Assembly (NCBI GenBank): GCA_030549175.1
Contig: JAUKUA010000003.1
Span: forward strand, 1,860,001 to 1,924,000
Reading direction: 5' to 3'
Length of the DNA stretch: 64,000 nt
DNA from: Lasiosphaeris hirsuta
Lineage: Eukaryota; Ascomycota; Sordariomycetes; Sordariales; Lasiosphaeriaceae
Shown: piece by piece, positions 48,923-60,865 of the stretch
Layout of the letters: each line of letters begins with the position of its first letter
Position numbering within the stretch: the stretch's first letter is position 1
Notes under the pieces: model-generated
Told to the model about the DNA's origin: nothing
What the model saw: only the letters and a program-made list of their open reading frames with translations
The model's database searches: none
Translations under genes and position numbers: made by a program

Positions 48923-50878
48923 CTAAAGCCTCTGCCTTCCCCTTGTCTCAATCGGAATCAAACACATACCCACAAAAGCTGCCAAAATAAGCACTGCAGA
49001 CAAATACACCGGCGTCGTCGTCCCGTCTCCAGGGATCGTTGCTGCCAGCACGGGCGCGAGCAAGCCCATGACGCGGTTCAAGAAGCTCGCGACGCCCGTC
49101 CCCGCGCCGCGGACGGGGGCGGGGAAGATCTCCGGGGTGAAGGCATACAGGACGCCGTACATGATATTCTGCGAAAAGGCCTCGACGCACGAGAAGGCGA
49201 GCTGGGTGCCGGGGGAGGTGCCGAGGCGGACAAAGAGGAAGAGGAAGACAGCCGAAACCAGCGTCGAGATGGCGAGGGTGCCGCGGCGGCCGAGAAAGGG
49301 CGATTTCATGTCGACCGTGTACGCAGCGAGCAGCGAGCCCGGGACGCCGACGATGGACGTGATGGCGTAGTTGCGGTAGGTTTCGGCTGTGAGAGAGGGA
49401 GCTGTGGCATCTGGGGTGGAGGGTGCGTTGCTACCGCCGTGGGAGAGGTATTGCGGAAGGAAGGCGTTGAAGAGCGGGTAGCCCATGCCGATGGTTGCCC
49501 AGCAGAACCAGATGATCGCAGTGGCAAGGCCGAGTTTGTATGTTTTGAAGAGGGGACGGATGCGATCGCCGGAGAAATCGGCGAGGCGGTTGCGGAGGAT
49601 GTTGGTTGTGGATAGCCGGCGCGTTAGGCGCGGAGCCGAGTCGTCTACGACAGCGTTGAGGATCTCCTCAGTGAGCCAGGTCTTGCGGCCGTTGCGGGAT
49701 GCGATTCCGTGGACAACAGCGACGGCCTCGGCTTGTCGGCCACGTGAAAGGAGGTACTTGGGAGACTCGAACAGGTGGAAGACGAAGAAACGGACAATAA
49801 ACATGGCGAAGGTGATTATGCCGATGGTCATGATGAAATAGCGCCAGCCTTTATCAGCGGGCCAGTTGGCGATGAAGAGCCATGCGAAGAGGGACGAGCT
49901 GAGCTGTCCGATGGGCCACCATACCGACAGAAGTGTGAGAAGAGAGCTCGAGGCATCTGGGAGGAACTCGAGAAAAAGAGCTCCATCCACGGGTAGATTT
50001 CCCCCAACACCGAATCCCATTGCCGCGTACAAAACGCATACTCCGCCCCAAGTAGAGGCAAACGCCGAGGCGATACCAAAGACACTGGTGATCAGTAGTG
50101 TGGCGTTGAAGGCGATACGCCGGCCCATGATGTCGGATCCCAGCCCCCAGAAGAAGCTCCCCAAACAGAGGCCGACGAACATGGAAGAAGCCGTATAGCG
50201 GACAGACTTCTCTGATATCCCGAACTCGGCGGAGAGTGACGGGAGGGTCAAAGAGACGCCCTGGAGTAAGCTGTCAATTCCTATTCACGGAGCATCGTCA
50301 CACATAAATTGCTTCTGCCTACCTGCATCCATAGACTGCCGGCGATTCGTTAGCATAAAAAAGATTAGGGATATGAGTATTCACCAGGGCATCTTACTTG
50401 TCGGCACACCATCCAAATCCACACAGGACGAAGAGCTGCCAGTTATACCTCCCCATCCCGATGTCCTGGATGGCCTTGTTTATGAGCTTGGACTTCACTA
50501 GAACATGATTTCAGACCACAGATTCATGCACAGGATATGACACCGAGTGGGAAGCAAAACAGGGAGCATCTTACTCTCATAGTCAGTCCATTTCTCACCC
50601 TTGCCTCCCCTCCGGACCTCCCTCCGCAGACCCTCGATGCTATACTCGGGGACACTCATTTCCAGCATGGCGGTACCCTCGTCGTCGCCGCCAGCCTTGC
50701 CCCCACCGCCGCTGCCATCGTCCGAGGCGCTCTCGTCATCTGAGGAATCGTCGAACCCGGCTCGGCGGCCTAGCCGATACGAGTGACTGTGCGGATGGGC
50801 GTCTTCGAGCGCGACTAGCACGCCCGAGTAGTCGTCGACAGTTTCGTTTCGGCGACCAGTCCATAATACTGGTAGCAT
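48923..50878 (-). CDS. MFS transporter of SV2/sugar-transporter type
   Basis: Four exons: 50878-50575, 50497-50398, a 13-nt microexon 50335-50323, and 50260-48923. This gives 584 residues. The join reads GFGWCADN-LWMQ-GVSLTLPSLSAEFG, the conserved end of the first transmembrane segment. The cytoplasmic N-terminus is acidic (DDSSDDESASDDGSGGGG), then INKAIQDIGMGRYNWQLFVL opens helix 1. The loop motif GSDIMGRR between helices 2 and 3 is the MFS signature, and FLEFLPDASSSLLTLLSVWW and MYGVLYAFTPEIFPAPVRGAG are typical of this branch. It should have 12 plasma-membrane or vacuolar helices moving a small organic solute; the substrate is unknown. Skipping the microexon and using an AG at 50271 would also keep the frame (ADN-LLQGVSL). 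The start at 50878 was chosen over an upstream in-frame ATG because of its acidic, charged context. Confidence 0.88.
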
Positions 50879-51844
50879 TGTGCCGTATTCTGTATTCCCT
50901 AACCCCAATATCTCTCGCTCTTTCTCCCGACACTCCCGCTCCGACGTCCAGGATTTTTGGGAGAGGGGACAGAACAAAGCAAAGAGTTTGAGACAAACCA
51001 GCAAAATAATCAGGGTCGCGGTTGGTGTTTCTGCAAATTATGCATCTGCAAATGAAAATCGTTGTCAGGGGGGAAAAGATGATGCCGAAAGTGTGAAAGT
51101 CAACGTGGATCCCCGCGTTTTGGAACCAGGGAGCCGGGATCTTGGTTGACACGGCAAGTGGGTGCTTGGGCTGTGTGTGACGCTGGTTCGACTTCTCTTC
51201 AACGTCGGTATTTTCCAGTTATACACGTTGGATTGCACCAACCAGCCTATCTGTGTTATGCCGACTAGATAAGCCAAATTACAGCCACGGTTTGCAGAAT
51301 CCAGGTGGCCGGGAACTCCTTAAGTCATCGAGTTGTGGAAGGGTGTGATGCGCTGCGAGTAGAAAACGTGCACGCAGGCACACTGGATCGTGATCGAATC
51401 GGAGGTCCCACTTTCCCCAACCAGGGCGTTCCCGCTAGCGCCAACGGGTAGGCGTCGAGTGGGCGCCATGCCGCAGCATCACGGGGTGCATTTGCTGCTG
51501 CAGGCCAGTCCGCAAGCAGACCGTAAGGAAGGTAAATCACTCCCAGCTGATTGATTGAAACGGACGCACAGCAGACCACCCTCCTGTGCATGCTACTGTA
51601 CTTGGGATCCCGCTGTGCTTACACCTTGGTCAGTTGTTAGTGTCAGGTTGTTGTCAAGAGGCAGTTGAATGAGGATGACAGAATAAAACCCACAATCCGT
51701 ACCTGGAAATGACACTAGCGCCACTTATTCATATGTAGCGTTGGAAAGAGCATCAGGGTGTTTTGTTGGTACCAATTTATCGCATTACGAAGCAAAATTC
51801 CAAAAAGGCCTCGATTTTATCGAGGGATAAAACAGCAAAAATTA
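50879..51844. other. Upstream region of the transporter gene
   Basis: Promoter of the MFS gene and unassigned sequence up to the tRNA gene. No coding signal. Confidence 0.5.
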
Positions 51845-51926
51845 CGACGTGGGCCTGATTCGAACAGACGCTCCCGAAGGAACAAGATTTCTAGTCTTGC
51901 GCATTAGACCACTCTGCCACCACGCC
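51845..51926 (-). tRNA. tRNA-Ser (anticodon AGA)
   Basis: Reading the minus strand, 82 bases fold as a class II tRNA. The acceptor arm GGCGTGG pairs with CCACGTC (one G-U), with discriminator G. The anticodon arm CAAGA-CTAGAAA-TCTTG shows AGA, which reads UCU serine. The long variable arm has TCC-TTCG-GGA, as in tRNA-Ser. The T arm is GTCTG-TTCGAAT-CAGGC. No intron. The box A-like and TTCGAATC box B sequences are present. Flanking T-rich DNA downstream on the minus strand would serve as the polymerase III terminator. Confidence 0.95.
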
Positions 51927-53366
51927 TAACCTCTTTTGATGGCAGCAGCCTGACTGAGCCGCCATAACAATGACCTTCGCCAAGCGACCTGTTTCACACC
52001 GCAGGATCAAGATATTCAACTTGAGATGAGGTAGTAGATGTATAGTAGTTGTGTGGCAATTTCCTAGATATGTCCAGTTTTCTACAAATCATATCTCGTC
52101 CCGCTAGCACTCTGCCTTTTCCTTACAAGTCAGCATAGGCCAAACAAGCGGCTACCTGGGGACTTATAAGTGTACGAAAGTTATAGTATATACTTCAAGT
52201 TTGAATACATGATCTGTGCCTTTGATCGGTCTAAAGTGCCAACATCGAGGAAGACCTCCTTGAAAATTAGCTCCACGATTCAAGTAAGTATTCACCTGCC
52301 TCAAGCGGTATCTTCAATATTCTCCTTCATAATCATTATGTGCATCTCCGAGTCCTTTTTGAAAGCAAGAACCCCGATTGTGCCAATGTTAGACCTCTGA
52401 ATCCCGTATTGGTACTGGTAGCTATATCGAGCGACCAAAAACATCAATTTTTTCTTCTTCCATCAGCTAGATATCACCAAGAACACTAATCTAGCTTGAT
52501 ATAAATCTCACTACTGTTATCACTACGGTTTTCAGCGCTAGAGAAGTATATTCTTGAAGAAATGTTGCCTGAGCCATGTTGGAGCTTGTCGCAAAACCTT
52601 GGCGATTCCGTTGAAGCGCTTTCCCCACAGCACATACATTTGAGGCATGTCGAAGGCGCACAAGCCACGTAGAAAAACCCAGCTTTGGAATATTTCCCTC
52701 TTCTTCTTTTCGCTATACCTAGCTAGCATGGAATTACAACATGACTAGGTATCAGGCGACTCAAACTAGGACAGAATAGTCACGGTATTGCCATCTGAAA
52801 TTACATGTCAGAAATGGTCTGTGCTTGGTTGGCCCCACACGGCGTGGGTGAAAAAGCGAAAACTTTCCTGTCGGCACAGGACAGACCTGATTCCGTCACA
52901 GCTGTGCATACATCGCTGCCGAACCTACCCCAACACCCCTAGATAGGCTTCAGCATCAAACTTGACGTCTTGCTGCCTGTTGGTGTTGCCACGGCATTTT
53001 GCCCAAAAAAACCCCCCCTTTTAGATTTATTGCAATTTTTTTCTGCGCGCGTACCTCGAAATTCAATACGTGTCGCAAACTTAGCATTTGGAGATTACCT
53101 TTCCTGTTCGCGCATCTGAGAACGACAGACCCGAGAACTCAAACCAGTACAAGACAAGGCTCATTTTCGCTCATAAATCCTTCATCGACCTTCGAAGTCA
53201 CACATCATTCTGGTCGATCTCGCCAACGAATTGCGATATTGCGGCTCTTGCAGCTTCAGGTTTTGAGTCCAGAACATTGGACTGCCTGTCGCCAGGCACC
53301 AACCTAGCCTCCGAGTCAACGACCACCGCCGTTGTACGTCTCACGAGACCAGCCAGGACACCAGAA
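51927..53366. other. AT-richer intergenic stretch
   Basis: Between the tRNA and MTR2. Local AT content is higher than in the surroundings, and no supported gene is seen. The last 300 bases are the promoter and leader of MTR2. Confidence 0.5.
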
Positions 53367-54046
53367 ATGGCACTCTCACGGAGCGAAACAAGCATCAGAT
53401 GCTCGGCCGAAGGTACGCCAAGACCCGGGCCACCCCGGACCACCCCCCATGAGCGACGAGGCATCCCAAATCTCACACCCAAACAGCAGCCAAGGTCTTT
53501 GTCGATTGGTACTACCAAAGTGTCAACGAAGGCAAGCCCGTCGCCGGAGCCTACGTCACCAACAACGCGACGTACCGAGCCTCAGGACACCCGCCATCCG
53601 ACATATGCGCGAACGGGCTCGTCGTCGCCACGCCCGAGGAGTGGGACCAGATGCTGGCTCAGCAGCGCTTCATCCCCGCCAACGCGGCTGCCTCCGCCGC
53701 TACTACTAGCACCACAATCGGCAGAAGCCCGCCTTCAGCGGTGAACTATGACGTCGAGTGCTACGACGCGCACGTCATCAACCCAGACTTCCGATTCGCG
53801 GCCCCGCCAGCCCTGCTAACCGACGGCAAGGCGCACGGCAGCGGCGAGAGCAACGGGGCCGGCGTGCGCATGATGGTGATGGTCTCGGTCTCGGGCACAG
53901 TGACTTTTGGGCTCGAAAAGGACGCGCCCAAGCAGCACTTCAGCGATGTCTTCATCCTCGTACCCAACTGGGACGTCATTGCCAAGCACGGGTCTCGCGG
54001 CACGCGGCGGTACATCGTCGCCTCGCAGACCTACCGTGCATACTAA
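53367..54046 (+). CDS. mtr2: mRNA export factor Mtr2 (NTF2-like)
   Basis: Exon 1 53367-53412 (MALSRSETSIRCSAE) and exon 2 53487-54046, with a 74-bp intron, give 201 residues. The join reads CSAE-AAKVFVDWYYQSVNEG, the first helix of the NTF2-like fold. Further matches to fungal Mtr2 are NNATYRASGHPPSDICANGL, VVATPEEWDQML, VECYDAHVINPDFRF, VRMMVMVSVSGTVTFG, KQHFSDVFILVPNWD and the end RYIVASQTYRAY. Mtr2 pairs with the export receptor Mex67 to carry mRNA and pre-60S subunits through nuclear pores. An insertion of Ala/Thr/Ser-rich residues at about 95-120 sits where family members have a variable loop. Convergent with the prenyltransferase alpha gene. Confidence 0.93.
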
Positions 54047-54604
54047 GATTAGAGAAGTTAAGGGAGGCTGAGCTGAGGGTGTCCGAGGAACGAGGCTGGA
54101 TCAAGGATCACGAAATGAGCCGAATGAAGGGATGGAGAGGCTTGTCAGGCTGACGAGGTGGTCGTGCATTGCATTGGGAGGGAGGAAAATTGGGCGGCAT
54201 GTCATTTTCTGCAAGTGGTACTCAAGGTACACGGAGTTTAAGGGCATTGGTCTTGCTGTTTTTGTAAAGTATAAAATCACATGATGATTCGTAGCGGTAA
54301 CTGTACGAGTTTTGGTCCGGCAAGAATGCCACTGCCTGAGGGAGCATCATATGCCAGCGAATAAGGAGCGGAATCAATGGGCCGAAGTGCCCAACGATGA
54401 GAATACAGATCGAATAGAAACAGACAACTTTTATCTTTCTCATGCCCACTTTGCCCCATTCGCCCTACCGAGGGGGGCTTCAGGTCTTTTCCCTTTGGGC
54501 AGCACTCGGCTTATCTTCTAACACTACTGACAAACACGGACAGTTGACAAAATTCCGCCCCTGACCAAACACAAAAAAGTAAACAACCACCGCCCTTTCT
54601 TTTT
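54047..54604. other. Intergenic, two convergent 3' ends
   Basis: Three-prime flanks of MTR2 and of the prenyltransferase alpha gene; no coding signal. Confidence 0.5.
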
Positions 54605-56317
54605 CTACGCTTCCTCCAAACACTTCCTCCTCCACTCCCAGTACCCGATCCGGATCCGATCCCACTTCTCCCCAAGCCGCCTCAGGCACAGGTCCGCCTT
54701 CTCCTTCTCCCTCTTCTCGGCGTAAATCTCCGCGAGCAAATCCAGCGCGTGCGTGCTCTGGACAGCCTCGCTCCCGTCCTTGTTCCCTAGGCCCTTCACG
54801 AAACCGCTAGCGAAATCCTCAACACTGCTCAGCTTTTGGCTCCCCTTTACCAGGACACCCTTGAGGTAGTTCCAAGGGCTCTGGTTCTGCGGCGCTAGGT
54901 TAATCTTCTCCTTTGCATATTCAACCTCACGGTCGGTGATATCTTGCGGGGCGGCCGGGTCGGGCTCGGTCGCAGCTAGGCCGGGCGTCGTGTGTGCCGG
55001 GTCCGAGAAGACGAGGAAGAAGCGGTGTGACCAGGCGGAGTTGTTGCGCACGTCATCGTCGATCAAGTCCTCGATGGACTTGAGCTCCTCGGGGCTGCCC
55101 CAGACGCCGAGCTTGCCGACCAGGTACGAGCGGTATGACCAAACGTGGTAGTTCTTTGTGTCCTGAACTAGGATCTGGGTCAAGAACTTCCGCTCGGTGG
55201 TGGCGAATCGGGCGAGCTCGTCGGGGTTGCCGGCAAGGGTTGGATACAGGTTGTCGACCAGCAAGTGGCGGTGGTGCCAGATCTGGTAGTTTTTGAGGTT
55301 GACAAGCGCCACCTTGTTGAGCCATTCCATCTCGTCGGTGATGGGCAGCTTGAGCGCGAAGACGTTGGACGCGCGGTACAGCCATACGGTGTAGTGCGCC
55401 GGGTTCATTTCGATGATAGTCTCGGTCAGGCGCAAACAGCGCTGCGAGTACTCCTTCTTCAGCATCACGGCGCGGAGGTATGAGATAGCTGCTCATCCAT
55501 TAGCCCCAACCCCTCCCCATTTCCCAGAAAGCAACCTACCCTCGTCATAATCAGCCGGATACGCAATCGCCGCGAGCGCCGCCTCCGGCTCGCCCTGGGG
55601 GATAGGGACGATATCATCCCACTCCGGATCGAGCGCAAAGCTCCCCTGGACCGTTCCGTACAACTCGCTCCTCAGGGCAGCCATCTCCCCCCTCCTAATC
55701 CTCTCAGCCTCGACCTCGGCCTCGGTAACTACAATCTTATCGCCCGTGACGATATCCCGAACCCCCTTCCCCTCACGCTCCCTGCGCTCCCGAAACCCAC
55801 GGCTCGCGACCTCTAAGCACGTCAGCTGCGCGCGCCGCCCCTCCCTCTCGTCGAATCTCTCGGCGCTGTACCCCGAAACCTCGGACTCGTTGCGGTCTCG
55901 GCCCCAGCTATGCTTGCTGCCGCGGAGCGCGCGCACAGGAAACGACGCCTCGTTCACCTGGCGCCAGAGCTCGCGCTGGGCCTTGGGCGGCAGGCGGGTG
56001 CGCGCGGCGGGGGTGCGCGCGAAGCGGGCGCTGATCCAGGCGGCCTGCTCGTCGCGTGGGAGGCCAGCTAGACCAATCTTGAGGCGGGCGGCGTCGTGGG
56101 GGCGGGAGTCGTCGTAGCGGAACTGGGAGCGCGCGGCGATAGTCGCGGGGACGGCCGTGGTGTTGCTGGCGGGGGATGGCGTGGGTGTGGGTTGTTTAGA
56201 TGCTGGACGAAGTGTGAGCTACTGAGCTTGGTGGGATATCTAAGCGACGTCCTGGACGGAACAATACCTACGTTCGGTTCCTTTGGGCTTTGGGGCCGCC
56301 TTGCTTTTGGGCGGCAT
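54605..56317 (-). CDS. ram2: Farnesyl/geranylgeranyl transferase type I alpha subunit
   Basis: Exons 56317-56272, 56202-55540 and 55488-54605, with introns of 69 and 51 bp, give 530 residues. The conserved part begins at about residue 205 with DPEWDDIVPIPQGEPEAALA. Prenyltransferase alpha repeats follow: NPAHYTVWLYRA, NYQIWHHRHLLV, NYHVWSYRSYLV, NNSAWSHRFFLV and NQSPWNYLKG. The alpha subunit is shared by protein farnesyltransferase and geranylgeranyltransferase I, which attach isoprenoids to CAAX cysteines in the cytosol. The first 200 residues or so (MPPKSKAAPKPKGTE..., then Arg/Ala-rich charged helices) have no counterpart in yeast Ram2 (316 residues). An in-frame ATG at 55684 could serve as a shorter start. 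The first intron uses donor GTAGGT, chosen because it alone keeps the frame. Upstream on the same strand lies mevalonate kinase. Confidence 0.88.
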
Positions 56318-56846
56318 TGTGGGATGTTGTCGAATGGTGGGGTTAAATGTAGCGGGCCAAAATTTGGTGGTGAAGCTTATCGAGCTCAGGCGCGGGGTCA
56401 GACAAGGAAGGGAAGAGGCACAATCGCAAGGCGTCGTCAAAGAGCACAATGCTAAGGAACGACCCGCGCCACCATCACTCTTCTTCCTCCCGCCCCCCCG
56501 CGAGCTTCTTTGTTTTGTTTAATGTTGGTTTACTGCTAGCTTTGCATGCAGGAATAGTAATTATGTGAACTAAAGTACCGTAAGGTAGCGATCTATGCAC
56601 ACACTTTTGGGCGACTATCATTACTATATTAGTATTTCCATAGATTCCATCTATCGTCTTACAGCCCCCGACAATCCAATTCGAGAACCAACGCTCCCCT
56701 AACCCCCCACAGAATTCGACCTTTGACGCGCCCGATACCTGCAACTCCCAACTGCCAATCCTGCCAATGCTGCGATCCCCAGCAACAGGGTTCCTACCGC
56801 ATTGTTGCTCTATATACCCGGCCAGGGGTTGGCGGTCTGTTCTCCA
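56318..56846. other. Promoter of ram2 and 3' flank of mevalonate kinase
   Basis: 529 bp between two genes on the minus strand. No coding signal. Confidence 0.5.
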
Positions 56847-58427
56847 TTAGTTCTCTACTCGCCAGAACTTCCACCCTTCTCGCTCGCCCACACCACCATG
56901 GACACCAACAAGCCGCTCGACACCCTCGTTACCCTCAGCCTTGAGAAAGTTCTCGAGGTCAATCTCCATGCCACCCTCCTCATCCTCATCCATGCCATTT
57001 TTTAGCACAGCGGGCCAGAGCACACCAACACCATCGCCACCCAAAGTCGTCTCAAACTTCTGGTATCCCTCCGTTTCGAGTTGCTGCTCCAGGCAGTCCA
57101 GCTTGGACCTTGGTACGCCTGGTCGCAAGAGTGTAATTGAGCACCCACCACCTCCAGCACCAGTGAGCTTGGTCCACCCAATGCCCTCATGATCCACCAG
57201 CTCGCGCACCCGCTCCAGCCGGGGATGTGATACGCCGAGTGAGACCAATAGTCCGTGGTTGATAGTCATCAGCTCACCCACCTTCCTCAATTCCTCCTCA
57301 TTCTCCGTGTCGAAATCCTCGTGCTCAATTAGCTCTGCCGAGCTTTGTGTGACCTGGTCAATGGCGTCCAGAATACTTTCCACCAATTTCGGGTGCGTAT
57401 CCCTCAGCCGGCCGACCTTGGCCACTTCGTTCGCCGTGGACTTTGCGGTTTGAGTATTCACCAGCAGCAGCGGCAGCTCGGGGAAGTCCCACAGCGGACG
57501 CACTGACGGCGGCCTGCTGTAGTCGGTACGCTGGAACACAACCGCCTTGCCTTGCGTTGACACTGTGTTGTCGACGCCCGACGGGTTGCCGTGGATAAAC
57601 ATCTCGTAGACGAACGCCCAGCGGTTGATGCGCTCCACTTGCAACCGCGCCTCTTCGGCCGGCTGGTCCGGATGTGGGCCCGACAGTGTCCGTAGCTGCA
57701 AGAGCAGCGCTGCCGCCATGCATACCGCAATAGTCGCGCTGCTACCCAGCCCGGCACCTATCGGGATCGTTGACCGCAGCGTGTACTGGCAGCCGGGGAA
57801 CGATTGTGACCCGAGTGACAAGAACATGTAGAGAAACGAGCCGGCCGAGTTCTGGTGGACTTTGCGAATGTCGGCCGGCTTGTCGGGTGACACATCATGG
57901 ACTAGGGGCTGTACTGCAGCGACGAGGTCTTCGTCGAGTGTCGTTACCAGGTCGTAGTAATACTTCTTCTTGGATGGGTGCGAAAAAGTCGACCAGGGGA
58001 GATCGTCGATAATCCACGAGTGGTTGAAGTCAATGTCGGGGAACGTGAGCGTCACTGTCCTCTTCGACTTGGATAGCGTGGTGACGAGGAGATAGGATCG
58101 CAGCGAGATGGCGGCAGCTATTGCGGCCTACGATGGAATACGTCAGTGCCCTGTCCCCCTTGCCAACGACTGCCTCTTCTGCAAGGTGTGCCCACTCACC
58201 TTGCCATGCACGACGGCGTGCTCGCCAAACACAATCACCTTGCCGGGGGCCGACACCATGAAGGTGGGCATCATGGGACTCGACTTTTTGCGGTCCATCT
58301 TGCGCCGCTGGTTTGTTTTTACACCGTTGCTGTTTGCGCTGTGGCCGTTTACACCGTTTCCGTTGATCTGGACCTTCGCGAGGTCTTCGTGCAGTCCATT
58401 GACGCTTTTGGTCACCCGCTGTGCCAT
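56847..58427 (-). CDS. erg12: Mevalonate kinase
   Basis: Exons 58427-58200 and 58127-56847, with a 72-bp intron, give 502 residues. The enzyme phosphorylates mevalonate with ATP in the mevalonate pathway leading to farnesyl diphosphate, sterols and prenyl groups. GHMP-kinase motifs are visible: VSAPGKVIVFGEHAVVHGK at about 58-76, directly before the intron; the ATP loop PIGAGLGSSATIAV; NPSGVDNTVSTQG; and C-terminal LTGAGGGGCSITLLR. The N-terminal 57 residues (Asn/Gly/Lys-rich, NGNGVNGHSANSNG) precede the catalytic domain and are not part of the family core. The C-terminus carries an acidic tail (MDEDEEGGMEIDLEN) and WKFWRVEN. The length exceeds yeast Erg12 (443) because of these ends. Neighbour ram2 uses the pathway's end product. 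Confidence 0.96.
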
Positions 58428-60196
58428 GGCGTCCTCTTTGTATGCCTCGCCCGCAGCTGCCCCGATATGTGCGTTGTCGTGTAAGATCCCCGCACACAAA
58501 GAAAGATAGGAGCGGATCCGGGTGATAAGTGTTGGGCTCGAGGAGTACGATTGGATGGGGGATAGGGATCGCGTGTCCGCTGCGCCGCTGTTGGCTGCGA
58601 GTTTGGTTTGTCGAAGTCGTTCGCGCAAAGGCAATGGGTCGGAATGCTAGATTATGTGGGCAGGGGAACTCGTGGAAATGCCGTTTACAGACTGCCACAG
58701 GAGTGGGGCGCGCGCACAAGTTGACGATGACGATGACTAAAAAGGGACCGCGTGATGCTTCTTCTCCTCGCAGTGTCCCTGCTGAATTCGGGTTGATGAG
58801 AGAGGTTCTGGGTGGTGCAATTGCAGAGGGAACGCCTGGGATATAGGATGGGAGGTTACGAAGCTGTAATTAAGGAGGTGACGGGAAGGAGCTAGACTAA
58901 ACCAAGCTGTGGGTTTACTCGCTGCAATATGGGTAGGGACGTGGAGATATTAACAGTGAGCGAGGAGCAGCGGCCGTTGGCTCGCTTTCAGAGGGTGGGT
59001 ATCACAAACCCCTTTATTAACTCTCTCTGCTACCGTGGACAACGCACGCATGGATAGGGCAGAGAAAAATGTTGGGGAACCAGCGGTAGCGACGACGACA
59101 GAAGAGAAAGAAAAGTCATCTGGCCATCGAGACATGGGTGTTAGGACGACCATCATCGACGACAGGGGGTTTAGTTGATTGGGGGCTTCAGGGGTGGTGG
59201 CCCGTGGGGTGACATTTTGAGTTCTGGAAGCCCCCTGATTGGCAATCCATCGCCGACTTTCCAGCCCACTAGTAATTCCCAGCGAACTGGAAAAACTGGC
59301 GCAAAGCAATCGAAGCAGGGGCAGAGCAGTCTTGCAGGGCGACCGCCAGGGGAAGCCACGGAAGCTTAACGCGTCAGCATTCTCAATCGTGACCATCCCC
59401 AATTGAAAGCTTCGATAGGTCAGCAGATCAAGGGCCAAGCTCATTCCTCCTCACACTCTCTCAGCACTTGGAGGTGCTCTGCTCCGGCCCCCCCTCGTCT
59501 CACCGACTGCCGACAATTTTATATTTTGGCTGTATGGTCGGCGCCGAAACCGGTTTCCGTTGATTGATCAGTTTGGTTCGGGCGTGTCTCTTCTCGCCGT
59601 GTAGCTGAGCCACCCCCCCCCCCCCCCCCCCCCCTCCCCCGGTGAACCTCAAGCGGCGTGTGAGGTGAGCATACGAATTGCCTTTGCCGTTATCACAACC
59701 CTCCGAAACAGGGACCATCATAGACCTTTGGCGAATGAGGAAAAGAACTTTGCAGACATGTTGTGTTACTAAACAGTGCCACTGCCCCCATGAGGCACGA
59801 GAGACTCTCGAGGCCGGAAATGGACTTAGTTAGTAGGTGAGGAAATCGATGCAGCATAGCGTATGTGAGCCCGCCTCTAGTTGGCTGGTGGAAATGGAAA
59901 GCTTCAACAACATGGCGGATTTACGAATATCCATCGCCACTACTAGTATCCAGCACCGAGTTGTTTTAATACTATTGCCCGTTGCTGAGCCGATGGATTT
60001 AAAATAGGAAGGCCCCTCACCGAATGCAGAATCCTGCTCGGACTCGGATTCTAGACAAGTGCCAGTTCCCGCTGTGGGTGAGATGCTATATAGCTAGGCA
60101 TCGCGCCTGAATGACAAGACAGTCAACACGGAATCCCACGGTAACAACCAGCAAGCTTCATAAAAACCATCAGTTTGTTGAACAACCTCCATAAAA
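58428..60196. other. Intergenic with poly-C run
   Basis: Promoter of mevalonate kinase on the left. On the right, a TATA-like CTATATAG about 110 bp before the pseudogene start at 60197. No coding sequence recognised. Confidence 0.5.
59613..59634. repeat. Poly-C run, 22 bases
   Basis: 22 uninterrupted C followed by T and five more C. Long G/C homopolymers are rare, prone to length change, and can form G-quadruplex or i-motif structures on the G- and C-strand. Confidence 0.9.
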
Positions 60197-60865
60197 ATGC
60201 CTGTCACCGAACTTGCTTTCCTCCAGGCCAAATCGGCGACCATCGACAAGGTCCTTGTTGACTCAACCAAGGACGCCATCGCTGTGCAGACAACATAGCA
60301 CGCGAAGCACTTTCCCGGTCTCCCATCATCAGCCTCCGACCGAGCCGTTGCGGGCTTTTAGCAAGTCGAGGATCAATCTAAGCTCTTGATAGCGACGAAA
60401 TGGGACTCGGTGGTTGCACATGTGCAGTGGATGCAGAGTGAAGAGAACAAAAGTAGTATGGGCAAGCTGATGGGCGAGTTCCTCACAATGGAGGCTCTGG
60501 GCGAATTTGCGATGCTGCATGTGGAAGGAGAGCTGTTTGGCAGCACTGGCATCAACTTGCTCGACAGTCCGGTTCTCAATGTTGAACGTCTGTTTGCTGA
60601 TGGGGAAAAGAAGGAGGCTCTCATCGGCAAGTTCAGCGAGGTGAGGGGTATCCTGGAGGAGTTCGCGAGTCAATACGCGGTCAGCTCAGGCTGGCGGGAA
60701 GCCGCTGAAGCAGAGGAACAGGAGGAATTAGTTGTCATCTCTGGCTGGGAAAGCGTTGAGAAGCACAACGAGTTTGCCCAGGTTCCAGGGTTCGCCAAAT
60801 ACAACGAGATTACGCAGCTTGTCGCAAAGGCTGATGCCAAACACTACAATAAGCGATTCTTGTAG
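60197..60865 (+). pseudogene. ABM-type monooxygenase-like gene with two TAG stops
   Basis: A single frame of 223 codons from ATG 60197 to TAG 60863-60865 is interrupted only by TAG at 60296-60298 (codon 34) and TAG at 60359-60361 (codon 55). It reads MPVTELAFLQAKSATIDKVL ... HAKHFPGLPSS ... QVEDQSKLLIATKWDSVV ... ALGEFAMLHVEGELFG and, in the second half, EELVVISGWESVEKHNEF. Two repeats of the pattern (I/V)-x-x-W-(D/E)-S-V occur, each near a HFPG- or EFA-type segment, as in tandem dimeric alpha-beta barrel (antibiotic biosynthesis monooxygenase-like) proteins of fungi. The uninterrupted rest shows recent inactivation. Both stops are one C-to-T change from CAG. Downstream of codon 55 the frame stays open to the end, so a shortened product from an internal ATG remains possible. 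Confidence 0.65.

Noticed and set aside
43844..50878. Secondary-metabolite cluster around the CoA ligase and MFS transporter
   Set aside because: No synthase, oxidoreductase set or cluster regulator nearby, and a J-protein gene lies between; the two are common unlinked families.
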